Source of the DNA: Collinsella sp. | GTDB lineage: Bacteria; Actinomycetota; Coriobacteriia; Coriobacteriales; Coriobacteriaceae | Direction: 5' to 3' | DNA length: 11,459 nucleotides | NCBI GenBank assembly: GCA_020025115.1 | Contig: JAHHSP010000030.1 | Span: 1-11,459, forward strand | Part shown: positions 1-6,257 of the stretch, piece after piece | Position numbering within the stretch: the stretch's first letter is position 1 | How the letters are laid out: each line of letters opens with the position of its first letter | The notes under the pieces: generated by a model | What the model saw: the letters and a program-made list of their open reading frames with translations, nothing else | Database searches by the model: none | Told to the model about the DNA's origin: nothing | Translations under genes and position numbers: made by a program

Positions 1-1233
1 GATTTGCTGTGGATGGGGGCGGCCGCCGGTCAGCCCGCGTGCATCATCACGGTCCTGCGCAACAACCTGCGCTATGGCAATTACGAGATTTTGGAGAACG
101 ACTACGGCATCTCCCTGCGCGAGCTCGTGGCGTTCGCCGAGCGCACCTACGAGCCGGTTCCCGCTGGCGCGACCGGCCTGGCCGCCAAGCTCACGCCGTT
201 GGTGAAGGCCGTGAACGTGCTGCTGTTCAAGCTCGAGGGGCAGATTATCTTGCGCCACGGGAGTTTTGACATGCACGACCGGCTGCTGCTCGAGCGCGTC
301 GACGTCGAGGCGGGGACCGTCGAGCTGCACGACGGCACGGTGCACGGGCTTGCAACGCGCGATTTTCCCACGCTGGCCCCGGAGCATCCGTACGAGCTCA
401 CGCCCGATGAAACGCGGATCGTCGAGAAGCTCGTGGCGGAGTTCACGAGCGCCGACCACCTTCGCCGGCATATCGAATTCCTCTACAGCCATGGCTCCAT
501 GTACCTTGCGCGCAATCACAACTTGTTGTTCCACGGTTGCGTGCCGCTGAACGAGGACGGTACCTTCTCGAGCATGAACTGCCTTGGCGTGTGGCGCAGT
601 GGTCGGGATTATCTGGATTTCTGCGACGATATCGCCCGTCGCGCGTGGCGCGAGCGAGACGAGGACTCGCTCGACTGGATGTGGTACCTCTGGATCGGCA
701 TGAAGTCTCCGGCGAGCGGCCGTTTGGTGAGGACCTTCGAACGCTCCTACATCGACGACCCGGCGTGCTGGGTCGAGCCCATGGATCCCTATTTCGAGCT
801 GACCAAGGACGAGGCGACGTGCGACGCCATCATGGCGGAGTTTGGCCTGTCAGCGGGTTCGGGGCACATCGTGAACGGGCATACGCCCGTGCACACCGCC
901 GAGGGCGAGCAGCCCATCCGTGCGAACGGGCGACTGCTCGTGATCGATGGCGGTTTTTGCAGCGCGTATCACCCCAAGACGGGAATCGCGGGGTACACCC
1001 TCATCTCGAGCTCACGCGGGTGCCGCCTCAAAGCGCACCAGGCGTTCGAGAGCGTCGAGGCCGTGCTCACACGCAATGCCGACATCGTGAGTGAGACCGA
1101 CCGCTTCGACGTGGCCGAGCGTCGTCGCATGGTGAGCGACACGGACACGGGAGTGCAGATCAGGGAGCAGATCAGCGACCTGCGGGCCCTGCTCGAGGCG
1201 TATCGCAACGGCATGCTGGACGAGCGCCCCTAG
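1..1233 (+). CDS. fbp: Fructose-1,6-bisphosphatase class III, C-terminal part
   Basis: This is the 3' part (410 residues) of a class III (Firmicutes-type) fructose-1,6-bisphosphatase, which hydrolyses fructose-1,6-bisphosphate to fructose-6-phosphate in gluconeogenesis in the cytoplasm. The reading frame is open from base 1, so the true start lies upstream; family members are usually about 640-670 residues. Recognisable family blocks are HGSMYLARNHNLLFHGCVPL (from base 490), the HIVNGHTPV metallophosphatase-like motif (bases 865-891), and the IDGGFCSAYHPKTGIAGYTL block that follows. The TTG at base 4 is not a credible start because homology continues right to the window edge. The stop TAG at 1231-1233 lies inside a GCGCCCC/GGGGCGC inverted repeat that leads into a REP-like element. 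No frame damage is seen. The family call is confident from motif recognition; exact length is unknown. Confidence 0.93.
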   Translation, partial: DLLWMGAAAGQPACIITVLRNNLRYGNYEILENDYGISLRELVAFAERTYEPVPAGATGLAAKLTPLVKAVNVLLFKLEGQIILRHGSFDMHDRLLLERVDVEAGTVELHDGTVHGLATRDFPTLAPEHPYELTPDETRIVEKLVAEFTSADHLRRHIEFLYSHGSMYLARNHNLLFHGCVPLNEDGTFSSMNCLGVWRSGRDYLDFCDDIARRAWRERDEDSLDWMWYLWIGMKSPASGRLVRTFERSYIDDPACWVEPMDPYFELTKDEATCDAIMAEFGLSAGSGHIVNGHTPVHTAEGEQPIRANGRLLVIDGGFCSAYHPKTGIAGYTLISSSRGCRLKAHQAFESVEAVLTRNADIVSETDRFDVAERRRMVSDTDTGVQIREQISDLRALLEAYRNGMLDERP

Positions 1234-1272
1234 CATCCCGATTGGGGCGCAATTGGGGACAGGTACAAATTG
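1224..1272 (+). repeat. REP-like element after fbp
   Basis: The core AATTGGGGACAGGTACAA continues to AATTG at 1251-1272 and is identical over 22 bases to the copy at 5300-5321. It is preceded by a 7-bp inverted repeat, GCGCCCC (1224-1230) and GGGGCGC (1244-1250), whose left arm covers the last codons of fbp. There is no T-run, so termination by this hairpin is uncertain. Intergenic repeats of this sequence type resemble REP elements that are mobilised by REP-associated tyrosine transposases (RAYTs) elsewhere; that link is an inference here. Confidence 0.7.
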
Positions 1273-1301
1273 AGAGGTTTTGAGCGCAGTTGGATCCGGT
1301 T

Positions 1302-1330
1302 GCGGATTGAGATCCGCCGCGATCCGCCGC
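1302..1330 (+). repeat. Small hairpin and 10-bp tandem repeat upstream of glnA
   Basis: GCGGAT-TGAG-ATCCGC (1302-1317) is a perfect 6-bp inverted repeat with a four-base loop. It overlaps a perfect tandem duplication of GATCCGCCGC (1311-1320 and 1321-1330). Both lie between fbp and the glutamine synthetase homologue, upstream of the GlnR-like box. No function is known; it may be a weak terminator or slippage product. Confidence 0.5.
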
Positions 1331-1367
1331 GTCCGGGTGACTCGATGCGCACCTGTCCAAACGAGAC

Positions 1368-1383
1368 GTAACCATGTCGAAAC
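1368..1383 (+). promoter_or_regulatory. GlnR-box-like site upstream of the glnA homologue
   Basis: GTAAC (1368-1372), six bases, then GAAAC (1379-1383) matches exactly the a-site/b-site pair of the actinobacterial GlnR box (gTnAC-n6-GaAAC), with the 11-bp helical spacing. A further a-site at the next turn (1390-1394, GTGCG) is only a partial match. The site ends 56 bases before the start codon. A GlnR-like regulator gene lies directly downstream of the target gene, which makes the site more plausible. The assignment rests on the consensus only. Confidence 0.5.
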
Positions 1384-1439
1384 ATACGTGTGCGACTATG
1401 GGATGTCACAGCAACCGTGCTTCGTGAAAGGTCTGCCCA

Positions 1440-2777
1440 ATGGATCAGCAGCAGTACATAGACTTTGTCCTGCGCACCGTCGAGGAACGCGACATTCGTT
1501 TCATCCGCCTGTGGTTCACCGACGTGCTCGGCCGTCTCAAGAGCTTTGCCATCAGCCCGGAGGACCTCGAGGTTGCCTTTGAGGAGGGGATAGGCTTCGA
1601 CGGCTCCGCCATCGAGGGGTTCACCACGCTCGATGAGGCCGACATGCTGGCTTTTCCCGATCCCTCGACCTTCCAGATCCTGCCTTGGCGCCCCACGCAC
1701 GACGGCGCGGCCCGCATCTTCTGCGATGTGTGCACGCCGGACCGCCAGCGCTTCGCCGGCGATTCCCGCGAGTGCCTTCGTCGCATGTTCCGTCGTGCCG
1801 AGAAGCTCGGGTACATCATGAACGTTGGCGCCGAGCTGGAGTTTTACTACTTCCCCGACGAGCGCACCCCCGAGCCGTTGGACGCTGTGGGCTACTTCGA
1901 CCTCTCACCGTCCGACTCCGCCCGCGACCTGCGCCGCTCCACGGTGCTCATGCTCGAGAAGATGAGCATTCCCGTCGAGTACACCTTCCACAGTTCCGGG
2001 CATTCGCAGCATGGCATCTCGATGCGCCATGCCGAGGCCCTCACCATGTCCGACGCAATCATGACGGCCAAGCACGTGATCCGCACGTGCGCCTACGAGG
2101 CCGGCATCCATGCGAGCTTCATGCCCAAGCCCATCGCCAAGGGGTCGTCTTCGGCGATGTTTTTGCACCAGTCGCTGTTCGACCGTGAGGGCAACAACGT
2201 GTTTTGGGGCAGCGATTCGCAAAATCGCCTGTCGCCGATCGCCAAGAGCTACATGGCCGGCATCCTCGCCCATGCGTCCGAGATCAGCGCCATCACCAAC
2301 CCCACGGTAAACTCCTACAAGCGCCTGTCTGCGGGCACGGGCAATGGTCCGCGCTTTGCCACCTGGGGCATGCGCAACCGCGCGGCCATGATCCGCGTCC
2401 CCATCTACAAGCCCGGCAAGCAGGCCGCGGCCCGTATCGAGCTGCGCAGCCCCGACCCGATGGCCAATCCCTATCTGGTGAACACCGTCACGCTGGCCGC
2501 GGGCCTCGACGGTATCGAGCGCGGGCTCGAGTTGCCCGAGGAGGCCACCTCGGAGCTGCTGCGTCTGCCTGAGTCGGAGCTGCGCGCCCGCGGCATCGAG
2601 CCCCTGCCGAGCAATCTCGACGAGGCGCTGGATGTGTTCGAGAGCTCCGACTTCATGAAGGACGCCCTCGGCGAGCACATTCACTCGTTCTTCCTCAAGA
2701 AGAAGCGCGCGGAATGGGAGCGCTTCAACTCCACGGTCACCGAGTGGGAGCTCAGGCACTATCTGGCTAACTCGTAA
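1440..2777 (+). CDS. glnA: Type I glutamine synthetase homologue with altered active site
   Basis: A 445-residue protein collinear with type I-alpha glutamine synthetases, closest in style to actinobacterial GlnA2 (FVLRTVEERDIRFIRLWFTD at residues 9-28). The start is supported by AAAGG eight bases upstream of ATG. Conserved parts include FDGSAIEGF (53-61), the ExE pair E132/E134, NPTVNSYKRL (287-296) and RIELRSPDP (332-340). By alignment from memory against GlnA2, B. subtilis and E. coli GlnA, several catalytic residues are missing: metal ligand E212 aligns with S185, E220 with G192, H269 with F241, and the flap GYEAP glutamate E327 with a G/N-rich stretch (297-303). The flanking sequence is well conserved and there is no frameshift, so this looks like a maintained protein with weakened or changed catalysis, perhaps a regulatory or ligand-sensing paralogue. 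A GlnR-like box precedes it and a degenerate OmpR-type regulator follows 62 bases downstream. The family is certain; activity as a true glutamate-ammonia ligase is doubtful. Confidence 0.88.
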   Translation: MDQQQYIDFVLRTVEERDIRFIRLWFTDVLGRLKSFAISPEDLEVAFEEGIGFDGSAIEGFTTLDEADMLAFPDPSTFQILPWRPTHDGAARIFCDVCTPDRQRFAGDSRECLRRMFRRAEKLGYIMNVGAELEFYYFPDERTPEPLDAVGYFDLSPSDSARDLRRSTVLMLEKMSIPVEYTFHSSGHSQHGISMRHAEALTMSDAIMTAKHVIRTCAYEAGIHASFMPKPIAKGSSSAMFLHQSLFDREGNNVFWGSDSQNRLSPIAKSYMAGILAHASEISAITNPTVNSYKRLSAGTGNGPRFATWGMRNRAAMIRVPIYKPGKQAAARIELRSPDPMANPYLVNTVTLAAGLDGIERGLELPEEATSELLRLPESELRARGIEPLPSNLDEALDVFESSDFMKDALGEHIHSFFLKKKRAEWERFNSTVTEWELRHYLANS

Positions 2778-2784
2778 CCGCACC

Positions 2785-2818
2785 TTGCGATTCGAAGTAC
2801 GCGCCGGTTTGATAAGAT
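2785..2818 (+). promoter_or_regulatory. Weak promoter-like sequence before the regulator gene
   Basis: The 62-base gap after the glnA homologue holds TTGCGA (2785-2790) and an A/T-rich TTTGATAAGAT segment (2808-2818) that could be -35 and -10 elements with 17-19 bp spacing. No hairpin terminator is seen in the gap, so read-through from the upstream gene is also likely. Confidence 0.25.
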
Positions 2819-2839
2819 GACGCCTACGGAGGTGAGTTC

Positions 2840-3502
2840 ATGGCGGAAAAGACAGTGCTGTTCATGGCCCGCACGATGCGGCTGCATGACTTCATCGGGA
2901 CGCTCTCGACGTCTCTCGGTGTCGAGGTGCACGTTGCCACGCCCGATTCACCAGCCGCGGCGCACGACTTCGATTTGCTGGTGTTCGACGCCGACGGCGT
3001 TCGACCCGACCGTGTGGACGCCATGGCCAAGTGGCTCGAGTCGCGCGGTGGTGCCCCCATGCTGTTGGTGGTCGACGAGGAGAATGTCGCCGAGATGCAC
3101 CTTCCCTCCCAGGTCCGGGCCGATTTCATCTGCTCGGGAGCAGGGGAGGCCGAACTGGAGGTTCGTGTCCGTCGGCTTTTGGGCGAGTGCGAGGTGGCGC
3201 CGGCCGACGAGGTCCTCACCGTGGACAACCTCACCATCAATCTGGCCACCTACCAGGTGTCGCTCGACGGCGAGCCCGTCGACCTCACGCTCATGGAGTA
3301 TTCGCTGCTGAGCTTTTTGGCCACCCACCCCAACCGCGCGTACAGCCGGGAGGTCCTGTTGCATCGCGTGTGGGGTTTCGAGTACTGCGGCGGTACCCGT
3401 ACCGTTGACGTGCATATCCGCCGTATCCGCAGCAAGGTCGGTCCTCTCATCGCCGCGCACATCACCACCGTCCGCGGCGTCGGCTACCTCTTCAAGGAGT
3501 AG
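2840..3502 (+). CDS. OmpR/PhoB-type response regulator, degenerate receiver, GlnR-like
   Basis: A 220-residue DNA-binding protein with an N-terminal receiver-like domain (about 4-115) and a C-terminal winged helix (about 125-219). The winged helix is typical: LTLMEYSLLSFLATHPNR, then VWGFEYCGGTRTVDVHIRRI (178-197) and TTVRGVGYLF. The GGTRTVDVH(I/V)RR signature is strongly reminiscent of actinobacterial GlnR. In the receiver, the beta-3 aspartate is kept (D50 in LLVFDADG), but the N-terminal acidic pair is missing (residues 8-13 read FMARTM), the beta-4 Thr/Ser is replaced, and the beta-5 lysine is absent (FICSGAG, 97-102). Such a receiver is unlikely to be switched by normal phosphotransfer, as is described for GlnR. 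No histidine kinase gene is adjacent. A strong GGAGG lies seven bases or so before ATG. It follows the glnA homologue on the same strand and may regulate it. The OmpR family is certain; the GlnR role is an inference. Confidence 0.88.
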   Translation: MAEKTVLFMARTMRLHDFIGTLSTSLGVEVHVATPDSPAAAHDFDLLVFDADGVRPDRVDAMAKWLESRGGAPMLLVVDEENVAEMHLPSQVRADFICSGAGEAELEVRVRRLLGECEVAPADEVLTVDNLTINLATYQVSLDGEPVDLTLMEYSLLSFLATHPNRAYSREVLLHRVWGFEYCGGTRTVDVHIRRIRSKVGPLIAAHITTVRGVGYLFKE

Positions 3503-3514
3503 CCTCAATCGAGT

Positions 3515-3599
3515 CAATTGGGGACAGGTACAATTTGCACCATCGAGCAGCATCGGAGCGGCATCGGGGACTGGTGCAAATTGTACCTGTCCCCAATTG
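3515..3599. repeat. Inverted pair of REP-like elements (28-bp perfect arms)
   Basis: Two copies of the REP-like core face each other. The arm at 3515-3542, which begins CAATTGGGGACAGGTACAAT, is the exact reverse complement of 3572-3599, with a 29-base spacer. Transcribed in either direction it would fold into a very stable cruciform or hairpin. It begins 12 bases after the regulator stop codon, so it may protect or end that mRNA, but there is no T-run. The layout resembles paired REP units (BIME-like). Confidence 0.8.
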
Positions 3600-3612
3600 G
3601 GCCACTCCCGGT

Positions 3613-3663
3613 ATCGCGACGCGATCGCACCCGCTAGTGTGGCGTTTGGGAAACCCCCAACGC
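3613..3663. repeat. Two small dyads upstream of htrA
   Basis: ATCGCG-A-CGCGAT (3613-3625) is a short palindrome. GCGTTTGGG (3642-3650) pairs with CCCCAACGC (3655-3663) around an AAAC loop with one mismatch. They lie between the REP pair and the htrA start. They could be operator or leader structures for the protease gene or a weak terminator. No clear -35/-10 pair was found in this gap. Confidence 0.35.
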
Positions 3664-3757
3664 GACTTACAACTTGATTAAGCTCCGCCACTCGTGCTGC
3701 GCATAACTGCGCTTTGGGGTACAACGTTGAGGAATGGAGACGTTGAAAGGACCGTTC

Positions 3758-5260
3758 ATGAGTGAAGAGAAGACTCCCCAGCGCCCCGAGGGCCTTGGAT
3801 CGGAACAGCGCCCGTCCTCGCAGCCGCGCCTCGAGGTCGAGCCCACGCCCGTCGAGCCGGTGGGCGCTACGTCCGGCAATGTGAGCGCCCATACCACGGC
3901 GCACATCCCCGCCGAACCCGTCAACCCCACCGCCGCCGGTTCCACCCGGCAGGTCCCCCCGGTTGATTATTCGTACTCCCAGGGGCAGCATGCCGCTGGT
4001 CAGAATACGCAAGACCACGCATCCACGCACACCGAGACCCGCACCGTGGTCAAGACCAAGAGCAAGAAGCTCCCCGTTTTCCTGGCGTCGTTCGCCGGCC
4101 TGGTGGTCGGCGCGGTGCTGGTCATCGCGCTCGTCATGTCCGGCGCGTTCCGCATCACCGATTCGAATGTCGAGACCACCGGCGCTTCCGGCACCCCGCA
4201 GACGATCGATATCAACCCCGAGGACACCACGTTGTCCGAGGCCGTGGCCGCCAAGGCCCTGCCCTCCGTCGTATCCATCACCGCCCAGGGCGAGGATGAG
4301 AACTCGGGCGGCATCGGCAGCGGCGTGATCTTGGACTCCGATGGCAACATCCTCACAAACCATCACGTCGTCCAGGGCGCGACTGCGCTCGTGGTGAACA
4401 CCGATGACGGCAACAGCTGCGAGGCCGAGCTTGTCGGTGCGGACGAGTCCAGCGACCTGGCGGTCATTCGCCTCAAGGACCCCAAGGACATCAAGCTCAC
4501 CCCCATCGAGGTCGGCGATTCCGACGACATCACGGTGGGCGAGTGGGTCATGGCCATCGGCAGCCCCTTTGGCAATGAGCAGTCCGTGTCCACGGGCATC
4601 GTTTCGGCGCTCTATCGTTCCACCGCCCTGCAGAGCGCGAGCGGTACGTCCATCTATGCGAACATGATTCAGACCGACGCGGCCATCAACCCCGGCAACT
4701 CCGGCGGTGCGCTCGTCAACAGCGAGGGGCATCTTATCGGTATCAATTCGGTCATTGAGTCCTATTCGGGCTCCAGCTCGGGTGTCGGCTTTGCGATCCC
4801 GGTGAATTACGCCATCGACATCGCCAACCAAATCATCGACGGCAACACCCCCGTCCATCCGTATCTGGGCGTATCCCTTATGAGCGTGAATGCCTACAAC
4901 GCCCGCACGAACAAGTTGGCGGTCGATAGCGGCGCGTATGTGGCGGAGGTCACCGCCGACGGTCCGGCTGCCCAGGCGGGCATCCAGAAAGGCGACATCG
5001 TCACCGCGGTCGATGGTGAGGATATCGCCTCGGCGGATGGGTTGATCATCGCCCTGCGCGAGCATGAAGTGGGCGATGAAGTGACCCTCGCGGTTGTGCG
5101 TGGCAAGGAAAAGATCGAGGTCAAGGTGACTCTCGGGTCCGATGAGGCGCTGCAGGCCGAGCAGGAGGACACATCCGACGGCCCCGGCGCCGGGACCGGC
5201 ATGAGCCGCGAGGAGTTCCTCCGCTACCTCGAGGAGTATATGGGCGGGACCCTGCGCTAG
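3758..5260 (+). CDS. Membrane-anchored HtrA/DegP-type serine protease with one PDZ domain
   Basis: A 500-residue envelope protease that would degrade or handle misfolded exported proteins outside the membrane. In order: a hydrophilic, Pro/Thr/Gln-rich and probably disordered cytoplasmic segment (1-104), a single transmembrane helix (about 105-128), a linker, a chymotrypsin-fold protease domain (about 155-362) and one PDZ domain (about 367-460), then an acidic tail. The catalytic triad is visible: H203 in ILTNHHVV, D233 in SSDLAVIRL and S315 in NPGNSGGAL. The ATG at 3758 is preferred over the in-frame ATG at 3734 because GAAAGGA sits at the right distance before it, while 3734 has no such site. 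The gene stands alone between the REP pair and a strong terminator. The architecture matches the actinobacterial HtrA/PepD type. TNHHV instead of the usual TNNHV is a harmless variant. The family call is secure. Confidence 0.95.
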   Translation: MSEEKTPQRPEGLGSEQRPSSQPRLEVEPTPVEPVGATSGNVSAHTTAHIPAEPVNPTAAGSTRQVPPVDYSYSQGQHAAGQNTQDHASTHTETRTVVKTKSKKLPVFLASFAGLVVGAVLVIALVMSGAFRITDSNVETTGASGTPQTIDINPEDTTLSEAVAAKALPSVVSITAQGEDENSGGIGSGVILDSDGNILTNHHVVQGATALVVNTDDGNSCEAELVGADESSDLAVIRLKDPKDIKLTPIEVGDSDDITVGEWVMAIGSPFGNEQSVSTGIVSALYRSTALQSASGTSIYANMIQTDAAINPGNSGGALVNSEGHLIGINSVIESYSGSSSGVGFAIPVNYAIDIANQIIDGNTPVHPYLGVSLMSVNAYNARTNKLAVDSGAYVAEVTADGPAAQAGIQKGDIVTAVDGEDIASADGLIIALREHEVGDEVTLAVVRGKEKIEVKVTLGSDEALQAEQEDTSDGPGAGTGMSREEFLRYLEEYMGGTLR

Positions 5261-5270
5261 CGCCGTGGGA

Positions 5271-5321
5271 CGCCCCAATTGGGGCGCGTGCGGCCGTGCA
5301 ATTGGGGACAGGTACAAATTG
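5271..5321 (+). repeat. REP-like element after htrA
   Basis: A perfect palindrome CGCCCCAATTGGGGCG (5271-5286) is followed by the REP-like core at 5300-5321, identical over 22 bases to the copy after fbp. Both copies begin about 10-20 bases after a stop codon and share the order GC-rich inverted repeat, short spacer, then core, which suggests a composite repeat unit. Confidence 0.7.
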
Positions 5322-5331
5322 CAACATGTCG

Positions 5332-5366
5332 GGCGGGCGCCACTCCGGTGCCCGCCTTTCTTTTAT
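5332..5366 (+). terminator. Rho-independent terminator of htrA
   Basis: GGCGGGCGCC (5332-5341) pairs with GGTGCCCGCC (5347-5356), ten pairs with one G-U, around a five-base ACTCC loop, followed directly by TTTCTTTTA. This is a textbook intrinsic terminator for the plus strand. Its T-run overlaps the stop codon of the convergent XRE gene. Confidence 0.9.
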
Positions 5367-5572
5367 CGGATGAGCTCCCAGGGCTGCGTACCAAGACGCT
5401 CGGCAATCTGCTCGAGGGTTGAGAGCTTGAGATTGCTGTCGCCGCTTTCAATGAGGTCGAGCAGCACGCGGCTGATGCCGAGCTGCAAGGCAAAATCGAC
5501 CTTGGTCAAACCCGAGGACTTGCGGATGGCGATGAGGTTCTCGCCCAGTCTCTGTCGCGCGTTCACATTCAT
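5363..5572 (-). CDS. Small XRE/Cro-type helix-turn-helix regulator
   Basis: A 69-residue protein made almost only of an XRE helix-turn-helix domain (about 8-62): RLGENLIAIRKSSGLTKVDF, then LQLGISRVLLDLIESGDSNL and LSTLEQIAERLGTQPWEL. It probably binds DNA as a dimer and may repress its own promoter, since two palindromes lie upstream. The start ATG has no clear Shine-Dalgarno sequence. A four-codon frame (ATG CTC AAA CCA TGA, 5583 down to 5569) overlaps the start as ATGA, so translational coupling is possible. The gene converges on htrA, with its stop codon inside the htrA terminator T-run, and diverges from the HAD-like gene. Targets are unknown; there is no toxin partner next to it. Confidence 0.85.
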   Translation of the reverse strand: MNVNARQRLGENLIAIRKSSGLTKVDFALQLGISRVLLDLIESGDSNLKLSTLEQIAERLGTQPWELIR

Positions 5573-5603
5573 GGTTTGAGCATGACCGCGGCGAAGCGCT
5601 AAG

Positions 5604-5623
5604 ATGTAAATCGCGCTTTACAT
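5604..5623. promoter_or_regulatory. Operator-like dyad ATGTAAA-n6-TTTACAT
   Basis: A perfect 7-bp inverted repeat (5604-5610 and 5617-5623) lies 32 bases upstream of the XRE start, downstream of its candidate -10. Spacing and symmetry are typical of a homodimeric XRE repressor operator, so autoregulation is a reasonable inference. Confidence 0.45.
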
Positions 5624-5650
5624 ATAGGGTATTACCTATAGCGATTCCAA
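5622..5650 (-). promoter_or_regulatory. Candidate promoter of the XRE gene with second dyad
   Basis: On the minus strand TTGGAA (5650-5645), a 17-base spacer and CTATAT (5627-5622) form a plausible sigma-70 promoter. The spacer contains the dyad TATAGG-n6-CCTATA (5623-5640). A protein bound there would block RNA polymerase. The elements are only partial matches to consensus. Confidence 0.35.
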
Positions 5651-5726
5651 GAAAACTCGGAGTGGGGCCGAGGTATCGGCATGGTGGGGGATAAATAGGA
5701 AAATCACTTTGAGCGGGGGTGCAGCT

Positions 5727-6242
5727 ATGTCGAGGGCAAAAGAGCGACCGTTCGAGGTCGTTTTGGGCGGGCGGTTCCTGCCCATGCCGTCAGTGTTGGC
5801 CTTTGGTATGGATGAAGGCCCCCTGTCGGATCGTGAGTTGGGCGCCTTGCGCTGGGCTCGGGACGCCGGCTACGACATCGCGGTGTTCACGTGCGAGACC
5901 GCCGCGCCCCTGCGCGCTCAGCTCGCCGAGCACGATATACCCGCGACAGTCCTTGCAGATGTTGAGGGTCCTGCGAGCGAGCCCGATGCTCCGTTCACGG
6001 CGGCTGCGGCCCGTGCCGAGGCCCTCGCGCGTTTTTGCGCGCAGCGAGGCGTGACGTTGGAGCAGGCTGTGGTCATCGCCGGGACGCCGAGGGATTGCGA
6101 GGCCATGATGAGCGCGGGTAGGGCCCTTGCCCTCCGCGGCGCTGGGATCGATGCCGCAGCGGCGGCGGAGCAGGCGTTTCCCACGCGTGCGATGAGCGGG
6201 CTCGTGCGTGCGCTGAATGCGGCCGTGGCGATGCGCGTTTAG
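5727..6242 (+). CDS. Short HAD-like protein lacking catalytic aspartates
   Basis: A 171-residue protein that resembles Cof-type haloacid-dehalogenase-like hydrolases without the cap domain. FGMDEGPLSDRELGALRWAR (26-45) aligns with motif I (DLDGTL...), but the nucleophile Asp is Gly27; GYDIAVFTCE aligns with motif II; VVIAGTPRDCEAMMSAGRAL aligns with the GDxxNDxxMl-AG block, with the acidic residues mostly lost. The lysine before the last block is also not evident. So the fold is probable but phosphatase activity is unlikely. The ATG at 5727 is chosen because GGGGGT lies seven bases before it; an in-frame TTG at 5709 is possible. It is divergent from the XRE gene and originally may have been convergent with the asparaginase gene, since a copy of that gene's 3' end lies 15 bases after its stop. 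The HAD assignment is tentative. Confidence 0.7.
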   Translation: MSRAKERPFEVVLGGRFLPMPSVLAFGMDEGPLSDRELGALRWARDAGYDIAVFTCETAAPLRAQLAEHDIPATVLADVEGPASEPDAPFTAAAARAEALARFCAQRGVTLEQAVVIAGTPRDCEAMMSAGRALALRGAGIDAAAAAEQAFPTRAMSGLVRALNAAVAMRV

Positions 6243-6257
6243 GCTTGGCGGTCGCAG

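Noticed and set aside
4..6. TTG at base 4 as the start of fbp
   Set aside because: The frame is open from base 1 and the family is about 240 residues longer at the N-terminus, so the gene is simply cut by the window edge.
1440..2777. Frameshift or sequencing error as the cause of the missing GS metal ligands
   Set aside because: The altered positions are scattered single replacements within an uninterrupted frame whose flanking residues align well on both sides.
3734..3757. Upstream in-frame ATG for htrA
   Set aside because: It has no ribosome binding site, and the region between the two ATGs contains the GAAAGGA that serves the ATG at 3758.
2948..5317. A 789-codon open frame on the minus strand
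   Set aside because: It lies antisense to the regulator and htrA, crosses the REP pair, has low-complexity Gly/Asp/Ala/His-rich content typical of a GC-rich shadow frame, and shows no domain.
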